Source: Aphelocoma coerulescens (Eukaryota > Chordata > Aves > Passeriformes > Corvidae). Taken from it: a stretch of 64,000 nucleotides of DNA. How positions within the stretch are numbered: the first letter of the stretch is position 1; every line of letters begins with the position of its first letter. Positions 15,085-24,367 of the stretch are shown here, piece after piece. Location of the stretch: contig NC_091014.1 in assembly GCF_041296385.1 (NCBI RefSeq), forward strand, positions 53,214,078 to 53,278,077. Direction: 5' to 3'. The notes below the pieces were generated by a model. The model saw nothing but the letters and a program-made list of their open reading frames with translations, had not been told where the DNA came from and searched no databases. A program made the position numbers and the translations under genes.

Positions 15085-15630
15085 AGCATCACGTTCCACT
15101 CATCCAGAGCGGTTTGCAGTGGTACCAACGCAACCTCGGCTCTGTCCCCACACTACAGCACTTTTTTTTCCCCATCTACACAAGGGCTCCTCGGAGTCTT
15201 TCCGCCGCTGTACCTCCTGCCCGGCCTGGGTGATCCGGCGGGCGGCTCTTCCCGGGGCCCTGTGTGGAGCCGGAGGGGGCGGCGGGGGGCACCGGGGCGC
15301 AGCCGCGGCGAGCGGCGGCCGCACGTGAGGCGAGGAGGGGGCGGCGCTCGCCCGGCTGTGCCCCGGGACAGGCACTCGCCGAGGTCGGGGCGGGAGCAGC
15401 GGCCGTTCCGCCGCCGCCGGGGCAGCGCCCTTGAGCCGCCGCCGCTTGGGGCCCCTCCCGCCGGCCCGGCCCCCCCGTCCCTCCCCCGCCCCGCGGCACC
15501 GCGGCCCGGCGCCAGAGGCCCCTCAGAGGCGGCGCGAGGGTCCGCAAGGCGGGAAGGGCTCCGAGGGAATCCCGCGGCGGGAGCTGGGAGCGGGGATGGG
15601 GGATAGGTGGGGGGCCCGTCCCGCACTCAC

Positions 15631-15720
15631 CGCCGAGGCGCCGCCGCGGTGCGCTGAGCCCCCGTTCTCCTCAGTGCCGGGGGCGGCTCCGCCCGCCCGG
15701 GAAACACGAACCCCAGGAAG
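15631..15720 (-). other. TNRC6B: Putative non-coding exon 1 of TNRC6B (right edge uncertain)
   Basis: Read on the minus strand, the bases at 15640-15621 give GGCG followed by GTGAGTGCGG, a near-consensus 5' splice site, inside the CpG island. The 90 bases before it contain no ATG, so the exon would be 5' UTR only, as expected for the TNRC6B leader. The transcription start cannot be placed from sequence. The right boundary given here is only a guess, and the exon may extend to about 15.9 kb or beyond. The exon itself is inferred from the donor, strand and synteny; no protein evidence exists. Confidence 0.45.
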
Positions 15721-15748
15721 CAAAAGGCGAAGAAGCTGCGAAAAGGGT

Positions 15749-15810
15749 CCCCCCCCCCCCCTCCGCCGGCCCCGCCAGAAAAACACCACCGGGGGGGGGA
15801 AAAAAAAAAA
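15749..15810. repeat. Homopolymer cluster C13 / G9 / A11 in the promoter
   Basis: A run of 13 C (15749-15761) is followed after about 30 bases by 9 G (15791-15799) and directly by 11 A (15800-15810). On the minus strand this is T11-C9 followed by G13, close to the presumed TNRC6B start. Such runs are prone to length variation and sequencing error. Confidence 0.9.
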
Positions 15811-15908
15811 CCAAAACCAAACTTTCCTTGCCGCCGTCTCTCCCTCCCCCGAGGAGCACGAACCCAAACACACCGGGACACGCCCCCGCACCGCCCCTCG
15901 CACCGCCC

Positions 15909-16723
15909 ATTGGACGGCGCCCCGCCGACCCTCGCGCTGATTGGCCGTTCTGCCTGCTCGTCTTCTCCTTCCTCTCCCCTTTCCGCGCCTGCACGCTGCC
16001 AATTGGGAAGAGTCTGGGACATCTCTCCGCCCATTAGCCATGACCCACGTCAATCACAGCAGAGCACCGCCCCTCATGGCTTTTGATTGGGCTCTCGCGT
16101 CACTACACGCTCAGTGATTGGCTGCACTTGCTGGCTGTCAGCGGTTACCGTTGCCCCCCTTCACATCCCTCACTGGCTCCCGCCCCTTCTTCCTCTGCCA
16201 GTTGGCTGCGATATTTGCCCCTTAAATGGGGCACTCGCTCGCCCGCTTCTATTTGTCCCGCCCTTCCGCCCTACGGATTGGGCTGTGGGTCGCACCCTCC
16301 GACTCCATTAGAGAAGGAATGTGCCCGTTACATCATAACAGCGCGGAAACCCGCCCACCGAGCCGCTCTCCTCGGCGGCTCCTGGGACCCTCCTCAACCG
16401 AGGCAAGGTTACGTCAGTGTGTGCACTCATTTGCCGGCCGCACGGGCGATCGCGGGTATGGCCGCTCAGCGGCGCCGCGACACGGCACCGACGCCACACT
16501 GCCCGCCCTCCTCAGCCACAGCTACGCTTCGCCCCGCCCCTCCACGTGCACGTGAGACAACTATTGGGCAGGGCAGGTGTCAGTCGTGCAGCTCGCGAAG
16601 CTCATTGGCCGGAATCCGACGCCTGCGCAGCCAACCGGCGACCGCCCCCGGTGTCACCCGCCGGATGACACAGCAACCGTGGGCTGGGGGGGTGGGGAAA
16701 GGTAGAGTCGAGCTTTTGATTGG
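15909..16723 (-). promoter_or_regulatory. Array of nine inverted CCAAT boxes (NF-Y type)
   Basis: The pentamer ATTGG occurs at 15909, 15940, 16002, 16086, 16117, 16277, 16563, 16604 and 16719 (first base). All are in the same orientation, which is CCAAT on the minus strand. One plus-strand CCAAT (15999-16003) overlaps the third. Two pairs (15909/15940 and 16086/16117) are exactly 31 bases apart. Many sit in fuller contexts such as GATTGG. NF-Y binds this core, and clusters spaced about three helix turns apart are known in TATA-less promoters. Occupancy is inferred. Confidence 0.65.
16543..16554. promoter_or_regulatory. Tandem perfect E-boxes CACGTGCACGTG
   Basis: Two CACGTG palindromes abut without spacer, and single copies lie at 15322-15327, 16793-16798 and 16814-16819. 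CACGTG is the core bound by bHLH-zip factors such as MYC/MAX, USF and TFE3/TFEB. The motif count is direct observation; which factor binds is unknown. Confidence 0.7.
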
Positions 16724-17122
16724 TTGGTTTCGCTGTCAATCTCCGTGGAGGGAGGAGAGTGGGCGGGGCGATGGTGCGTGCCCGCCGCGCCCCACGTGGC
16801 CTGGGCAGCTGCGCACGTGACGGAGGCCCACGGCCGGGAAAACTTGTGGAAAAGGGATTTGCGGTGACCGCAGTGTCATTCCCTAATGTAATCGTTACAA
16901 ATACACGTTGATCTTCATTATCCGTGGAGTGGGCCGAGCCAGGACTGCGGGGGTGGTCGGTGGGAGGCTGAGGCAGGAGCAGGCCCGGGGACGCTTTCGT
17001 GGGAGGTGGTGTGAAGGCCGGGAGGAGCTGCAGCCGCCTGAGGCCTGGGGCTGGAAGCGCCTGCAGAGCAGGTGTGGGTCAGCACTGCTGCATCTCAGAA
17101 CGGGAAGGACAAAAATGGGAGG

Positions 17123-17130
17123 TATATAAG
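17123..17130 (+). promoter_or_regulatory. Consensus TATA box just outside the CpG island
   Basis: TATATAAG in a purine-rich context matches the TATA consensus on the plus strand, about 0.2 kb right of the island and pointing away from the presumed TNRC6B start. Transcription would begin near 17155. No convincing coding exon follows, so if it is active the product would more likely be a divergent non-coding RNA. A chance match is quite possible. Confidence 0.3.
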
Positions 17131-20100
17131 CAGGACCTGCATGGCACAAAGGATTAACAGAGCAGAAGAGCAGGACCCGAGGAGCATTGGAGTCTCCAAA
17201 ACTGACAGAGAAAGCACTGAGGGGAATACGCGGATAACAGAAGCATGTGGAGGATAAACTGGGAGCAAGAGATTGCTTGTACCTAATGTCTATGCTGGTT
17301 CTCATTCTCCAGTATATTTGAAGGCTGCTGTTCCATTGATGAGTGTCACTTCCAGACCTCGCCCACGGCTGCATGCCTGTGCAATCTTTCCATTTGATCT
17401 CCTCTGGAGAATCCTGTTACAACCTGATCAGCAGAACCGTGGAGCAGCTGAAAGTGCCGTTTTGGTGCAGAAGAGAGAACTTGAGAAATGGGATGTGCCT
17501 GTCACCCTAGTGAACAGGTTTGTGGGTGTTCGGTGAAAACGTGCTCTGTCTTGGAAGAGCCACAGAGCCCTTTACAGGTTAGTCACCAGCAGGAGGGACA
17601 GCTGCCAGCACAGCACAGTCATGTGTGCTAGTGGCACAGACAGCGGACAAGATCCGTGCAAACTCAGGCTACACAAGTCAGTAAAGAGCAGTGAATCTTC
17701 TGGTGGCTTCTCCGTTCAGTAATGGTAACTGATTTTTACATTGATTGGTGGGAAAAGAGCTCCGTTAATATGAATGTGACTTCATACTGCATGTGTACAT
17801 ACTTATTACTGTAGTGCTGTAAGGAATACAAAAGGCTCTGCATAAATCAATACGAATTAGTACTATAACTTTTGGATGCACTTTGCCTCTCTTCCTCATT
17901 GTTTATTCAGTGTGTGGGAGCTGTCTGTGTCCTGTCTATCTACATGTATTTTTCATGTTGTAAGGAGACATCACTAATACTCCAAGAGTACAGGTTGCAT
18001 GCTTTGGGAGAGAAGGATCTGTCCAAGATGCTGACCTTGTATTTGCCATAAGTAAAAAAATAATAAAATAATTTCCCTCTGTAAATTCTCTTTCCCCTTA
18101 CTGGTGTTCTTTTGTGAGTGTTCCTTCCTATGTTTTGCTCAGGGTGTGCAGGTGAAGGAATATGATTTGTTTTGCATAAGCCTAGGGAACCAGGTATTTT
18201 CATTTCGGAGGAGCAAAAGATACCACTCTCCATTGTTCCTGTAGTTTCACACTACAAAACAAATTTGAACTGTAGAAAGCAAGCAGATTTTGTTGGTTTG
18301 GCTGAAGTTACAATGGATGACTCAGGAGTTCCCACCCAGGTTCACCCGTGGATTTGGAAGGAATCACAGCTTCCAGTCATGTTCTGGTTCTCATGAAGTC
18401 CAAATGCTTAGGAAAAAAAATAATTCTTGCTGTTTTTTTCATACCTCCCCACTACCAATCCTATCCAAAAAATGGAACCAAGTTGGACAGTAAAATTGCA
18501 TTTTTTCAGCCACTGGATGTCAGTATTACACTACCACTGTGGGGCCTTTCCAGGTGCTGGGAAAGGTTGGATTTCTTTGGGGTGAAAATCTTTCCACTCT
18601 GACAGAGAAGTGATGAGAAAAACCATTATAGCTTTGGGGAGTGGTCTCACTGCAGTATGAGTGTGCTCTTTGGCTCCTGAGGAAACAGGCTGGGACCCTG
18701 CCTGCTGAGCATCAAACCTCACACAGCTTGTAGCCAGAGAGTCAGACAGACTTCAGTGTTGGGGTCAATTCCACAGCCTTTTGACTCTTACGTTATGAAA
18801 ATACATCACCTCTTCTTTTTTAAAATGTACTTGTTATAAATACTGCATCTGACAGGGATACAGTCCAGAAAAAGCCTGCATGAAGGCTAAACATGTGCCT
18901 AAACAAAATGTGCTGCCAGCTTGGGACAATTCTGAATGCAGGAATGAGAGAAGACAAGAATTTAGAAACAGCTTTGATATTTGGAATTTGTAGTTAGTGT
19001 TTTTGAGATCAGACACTGCTTTATTGTTTCCAAAAGTGCCATGATGTGATTTTTTTTATAGGCTTGCTAGGTTTTTAAATTAATGTACCCAAATGAGCTC
19101 TGGATAGTCAATCACTAAAAACTACTGATACTTTCAGAAAAGGTCTTTGCTAACCCTGCCTTTTTTTCTGCTTTGCATGCCCTAAGCAGCAGCTGTCTTG
19201 TGGACACAGAAAGGAACCAACTACTTACCTGCATAGTGATTAAGAGAAAGGTTACTTTTTGGAACGCCACAGTCAAGTGTGTGCTGATGCTCTTTATGGT
19301 GCCCTATGTTTAAGTGTTTTCACATGAAACGTGACATTTAACATATGATACAATGCTGTGCTTTATCCGTGTCTAAAATTCAGGCAGCACTGGAAAAGAA
19401 GATTGCTATTGTTTAAAAAATTATTCATAAAAAAAGTAATAAAAGAATTGATGTTCTCTTGTTCTATATAAACACAGGCTGATTAGATTATTTGCTTACT
19501 TACATCTTTCCCCTGGAAGCTGCTTTTTAATCCATCCTTTTCCTAGAAGACTTCAGGGAAGTTTCAGCAGGGATATGGCATCAATATATGAGGGGAATAA
19601 ACCATAAATATTTACAAAGATTTTGATCCTGTTTAAATATCCTTATTTAAGAGTATTTATCCTAATAACTACTTTCAGCAGAGACACCTGCTAAGCATTC
19701 AGCATTTCCTATTTCCTTCAACTGAGTGATGAGAAGTTTTCTCAGCCATTCTTGTGTATCCTTCATGGAACTTTTCAGGGAACAAGCAAGAGAGAGGAAG
19801 TAATACTTCATATGCCTGGGAGCTGTAAAAATGGGGACAGAAAAAAGGGATTTGTGTTTAAAATAGAGAAGCGCAGATTTCAACACAATTCTCGCCACCC
19901 ATAACAGCAGAGAAGAAACACAAAAGAGCAGTTTAAGGAAAAACAAAGTAATGAAGACTAGAATTAAATTAAATAGCAAGAGGAAATTAGGGAGATGTCA
20001 TGTAATTTTCAAATTTGTATGTTGGTCATGTGATTAGTGCTACCATTCCTGCTTTACAAAAAAACCCTAAAAATATCTTTAATGATTCTTAGTGCTCAGG

Positions 20101-21806
20101 ACCCAAGCTTTAAGTCCCAGTCAGACACCTCCACGTCTATAACTGTTCTTAATATAGTAGGCTTATTTTGACATTACCTATTTTTATGTGTCATACCCAG
20201 GAAAGACATGCAGTTGCAATAGAAACAAGAGCAGTTTATGCATGTCTGGGGCACAGTGCTTAGCAGAAGTTTCAATTTGTTGTGCTGTCATGCTCACATT
20301 ATATTGTTGGAAGGAAAAGGGAGAAAGAATATTGTCAGCCCACAGCTAAAGGGAAAAATTGTTAATATGACAGCAGTGGTTTTAAATAGAGAATAATTCA
20401 TAATACTACTCGTTTTGTTTTTGCTGGAGGCAAAATTAAAACAATGCTTCATTAACATTATTTGAAGCTATTTTAAATACAGCTATTTTCAGCAAAACAA
20501 TGCTAACATGTGGAGGTTTTTTAATGAAAAAAGCAGACAATTAGGAAAATATTTTGAAAAATATTGTAGTCTTTCATGCAGTCTCTTTTTGCCAATTTTT
20601 TTCCCTATGTTTAGTCCTGAAAGTGAACCAGCGTGCACATAGGAGTTATCAGCTAGCAGTTATGCTGAGGCTGGAAGTCACGCAGCTCTTCAGACAAGAT
20701 TTTTATTGACTTTTAACGTTCCCATTCCACTGTCTTGGTTGGATCTATGGTACTCAATAGCAGTAGCATCCTAAAACTGTTTTGCAAAATTGTTTTGTGT
20801 CACCTTTAGCTGAATCTAAATGGAATCTAAAGTATAGGTAGGTGAAAGCAATTATAGCATTTTATTGTTACAGGTCCACCTTCATCATCAGGACAGCATT
20901 AGAATTTTACAGCTAAACATTGGGTAACTGCTATAGGCACTTTCTTCCTTTGTTCTCCAAGGTTCAGATCGACCTTGGAGTTTCTGTTTCTCCCAAATTA
21001 GGCAGTTTCGTGAGTTGTACTCATTTGTGTACCCACTTCTGTCACCCAGCTCCATCCCAACAGAAAAATTGGGATTTGAAGTAAAAAGAGGCCGGGGCCC
21101 ATTGCTGCCAGTTCCTTCCCTATGCCACAGGGACTATGATATATATATATATGCCCTTGCTCTTGCAAAAGGGAAATATCACACATGTATGATCAATACT
21201 GATGCTGGGGAAAGCGCCCACCTGTCCTTCTATAGCAAACTCTACTAGGACAGCATGGGATTATTTTTTGTTTCTTTAATCATTATTCTTATTTTCTGGG
21301 AGTTGTATCTGTGTAGTAATTTAAGATGGCAGCTTTCCAAGGCTTTGCTGTGGTTCTAATTTAATTGAGTATGCTGTTTAATTTTTTAACTTGAGCTTTT
21401 TCCTCATATTCAAAAGGACTCCCGTTGTCCTTTATTATTAATGAGATCAAAGCAAGCAGAATGGCTGCCATTTCTCCTTAGTCTGGAAGTGAAACTATCC
21501 ATACTAGAAAAGCTCAGTGCTGTCTGCACTTGTCAGCAGCCCTGAAAGCAATACCATCAGCAAAGCATCTGCCTTTCTTTGGTCTGGTGAGCTGGACACA
21601 GACAGTGAGCAGGAATAATGCTCTGCCAGAAAAAACAGATGAGGAAACAAGGATGGCACCTGCAGAACAGGGGACAGACTGAAGAGTTACTGTGGGGCGG
21701 GGCACTGGAGTGTGCACAATGCAGGGCAGAAAACCTGAGGGGGGAAAAAAATAAGTTTCTTTTTCTAATGTGTGGAAAATTGTGCCTCCTCCAGGCAGCC
21801 CAGGTG

Positions 21807-21850
21807 AAAAAGAAAAAAAAAAAAAAAAAAAAAAAAACAAGAAAAAAAAA
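21807..21850 (+). repeat. Poly-A tract (A25 plus flanking A runs)
   Basis: Twenty-five consecutive A (21813-21837) are flanked by shorter A runs broken by single G or C bases. I see no target-site duplication or retrogene upstream, so I call it a simple repeat rather than a retroposon tail. Confidence 0.9.
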
Positions 21851-22329
21851 GGACCACAAAAGTTGCCATCAGTTTTGATTAGGAATTTAAAGATGCAGTA
21901 TGACTTTGTACTCTCATACACTCTGGAATGTGGTTGTATTATTCCCCCTTCGTGGCTTCCTTCCCAAAGTTTCCAAAACAGGTGTTTCATGGAGAAGCAT
22001 AGGTATATTTTCATAAAAACCAAAACAACAAAAACTCATCAGAAACTCCATGCATATCTGAGTTTTAACTGGACAGCTCACTGACACTTGCACAGGGGCC
22101 AGAGCCCAGGGTGCCAGGACCCAAAGGTAGAAAGCAAGAATAATTCTGAAAGGGAGCATCATCAGTAAGAAAGAGGAGGAAAAAAACCAGCTGAAAGATA
22201 GCATAAAACTGAGAACCGATAGAAAAATGTGGTCACTGAAAATCTCAGTGCAAGGCAGAATGAAGGTGATGGTGGGGAAAATGTGGGGAAGATCTTATGT
22301 GGCAGGGAGTGGGAAGCTCTCTGGGAGGT

Positions 22330-22560
22330 TTCTTGGCTCGTGGGCCAGCACTGCGCGCAGCAGGACGTGCTCTGTCCTCACACGGAGCTCTCGGGAGCTG
22401 CGCTCTTCTCGCCCCGATCAGCCGCAGGGCAGCCCTGGCCAAGACCCTGCAGAGAGAGCTGCGTGGGGAGGCAGGGGGGAGGTGACGACAGCAGCGGGCT
22501 GTGAGTACCAGGAGGAAGAGCTGTGAAGCGAAATGGCCCAGGGTCACCCCGCGTGAGGTG
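22330..22560. promoter_or_regulatory. Small CpG-enriched GC-rich patch
   Basis: About 15 CpG dinucleotides are concentrated in roughly 230 bases of otherwise CpG-poor intergenic DNA. Overlapping open frames on both strands reflect the GC content rather than coding. A plus-strand donor-like GGCT/GTGAGTACC lies near 22500. It could be an orphan CpG island or an enhancer; there is no direct evidence for either. Confidence 0.3.
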
Positions 22561-24239
22561 GTCTGAACCCTGAGGAAGGCGGCAGGAGCTGTTCCCATGA
22601 TTTTGCCTCCAGCAGCTCGGGAACAAAGAGCAGTCACGCTGGGTGAGCCAAGCTCTTTTTTCTTTACTACTCAAAGCTGATTACTTGCAAACCCCATGAC
22701 TCACTCACTGTCCCAGCTCTGCTTCTGCAACAGTTAGCAGCAAAGTCAACCCAGGTTTGTGAGTACGGCTTTCTGTGTCACCTCCTCAGGGGAAACCTGC
22801 CAGCAGTTTCCCCGTGGCTGCCACGGGATCAATTGCTGGGAGTTCAAGGTGGGGCTGTGTGGGCAAAGCCCTCAGGACCACGCCTGGGAACAATTCCTGG
22901 TACTGGGGGATGATTTTTTTGGGGACACTAAAAATTATGTGCAGGCTCCACCGCAGAAAGAAGACCCATTTGGTCAGGAGCTACAACAGTATTTAGTCCA
23001 CTGTGCTATTTTCTTTTTGCATGAGGAAGGAAAGGCGATCAAAATTCCAGTGGATTTCATCAAGCACAAATGACCCTTCTAATAACACCAGGTTCTCTCT
23101 TCCTCACTCCAGAAAAAGCCAGGGCTTTTCTCCTAGTCCTGCCCTAAAGAGACTATTGGATTGGTAAAATAAGCACTGAGGCTTGCTTTCTTTTTTTTCC
23201 TGAAAGAGAGCAAAATGTTCTCTCTTTTATGACTGCTGTTCTGGATTCCAGAACCTTGCTAAACAGAGTGGTCCCTCTCAAGAGCCTTCAGCAGCTCAGC
23301 TCTAGTCTGCTTCCTCTGCTTGGACCACACTTGATTTCTGCTGCTGGATTGCTTATTGTCACTGAGGGTCTTACAGAGCCTAATCCAGTCCTGGTATCTG
23401 TTGTAACCTATGGTCCTGCTTCCACAGGCTAGTGCTAATGCTCAAAGAGCAAGGCAAATACACATTTAAGCTTCTTTTCCAAGATATTCCAGACCAGAGA
23501 GGTGTTCAAGAAGACAGGGAGACTGTGTTTATTGAGGGAGCCCAACTCCTGCAGAAGACTTTCTGTTGCAGCAATTGCTTTTGCAGCACTATTCAATGCA
23601 AACACCCTACAGCGTTTCCAAGGGTGTCCTCATGTTAACAACACTGCTGTGGCATGGGTGAATTCCCAATTACTTATACCAAGCACTACTTACGTGGAAG
23701 ATCTTGAAACAAGATGGAACCTGCCTGGAACAACACCCTCATTTTGGCTGCAGGGTGCAGCATCTGCAGCTGGCGCCGGTGCTTGTCTGTCTCTCTCTTT
23801 GTTCTTGTGAGTCTGTCTCCTTGGATGCAAAGAGGAAGCTGTTGGTCATACTGGGTTGTCAGTAATTCCCGTTTAAATCCAGCGTAACCCCATTGGGTGC
23901 AGGGAAATTAATCTGGCTTTGCAGAAGCATAACTTCAACTCTGTGGCTGAATCAACATCTTTAAACATGGTGTAGAAATCAGTGAGAAAGCAGTAGAGAT
24001 CGCCCCAACTTTTCCTTCCAGAAAACTTTGATTTGTTGGTATGCTGCAGTCATAAATACAGAACAAAGGAAATGAATATATTACAGTGTCCTCATTGTAA
24101 AAAGGCAATGGCAAGTGCTTTGAGAAACTAGGAAACAGGTCATTATTTCAGTGCATTGCCTGTCAGAACATCTGTCTACGTAGCTCTCCAGAACGTTATT
24201 TTTTAACTTCCTTCCTATGAGATTTGTTAGACTGTGAAG

Positions 24240-24367
24240 GAGAACCTCAAACGAGTGGTAGCATAATCTACCAAGTCCTAAAAAGTTATATTGGTGAATT
24301 GCCTTGCATTGTACTGAGGCAATGGACTAGACGACCTAGTGACCTTTTCCATTTCTAATGTCTATGA
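24240..24367 (+). mobile_element. Worn CR1/L2-type LINE 3' tail
   Basis: Around 24315-24367 the sequence reads as a decayed copy of the familiar tail in which an 'a/ttggactagatgacct' core is followed by a 'ccttttcca' block and a terminal 'tctatgatt'. CR1 in birds, and the related L2/MIR tail, end in this way. Only the tail is recognisable. The left edge is approximate and no ORF remains. CR1 is favoured because it is the dominant avian LINE. Confidence 0.6.

Larger units (their letters stand above)
1..15630 (-). other. TNRC6B: Presumed intron 1 of TNRC6B, AT-rich, no coding exon seen
   Basis: This stretch is uniformly AT-rich and I recognise no protein in it on either strand. The open frames are short, overlap one another and lack splice-bounded conservation signs. 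It begins (on the minus strand) at a strong splice donor in the CpG island and continues to the window edge. I infer that it is the start of a long first intron of TNRC6B because TNRC6B lies next to FAM83F, in the same direction, in human. The lysine/glutamate-rich N terminus typical of TNRC6B was not found, so the first coding exon would lie left of the window. It contains scattered A/T runs and two small simple repeats but no full transposable element that I can name. Confidence 0.5.
15190..16900 (-). promoter_or_regulatory. TNRC6B: CpG-island promoter, probably TNRC6B
   Basis: Base composition changes sharply from AT-rich to very GC- and CpG-rich at about 15.2 kb and back at about 16.9 kb. 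The island has GC boxes, nine ATTGG motifs (CCAAT read on the minus strand), five CACGTG E-boxes (from 15322, 16543, 16549, 16793 and 16814), a CRE-like TTACGTCA at 16409-16416 and an NRF1-like TGCGCAG near 16624. There is no TATA box on the minus strand, as is usual for a broadly expressed gene. Assignment to TNRC6B (GW182-family Argonaute partner in microRNA silencing) rests on the FAM83F-TNRC6B gene order known from human plus the minus-strand splice donor at 15630. The island could also start a divergent plus-strand transcript. Confidence 0.75.

Noticed and set aside
14806..15606. 266-codon plus-strand open frame across the (CA)n repeat and CpG island
   Set aside because: Stop codons are absent because of the CA repeat and high GC content; the product is His/Thr repeats followed by Arg/Pro/Gly-rich sequence with no domain.
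15153..16053. Several overlapping long minus-strand open frames in the CpG island
   Set aside because: Three frames are open at once over the same bases, as expected for GC-rich non-coding DNA; the content is low-complexity Arg/Gly/Pro.
21790..21860. Poly-A tract as the tail of a processed pseudogene
   Set aside because: The sequence to its left matches no known mRNA and no target-site duplication is visible.
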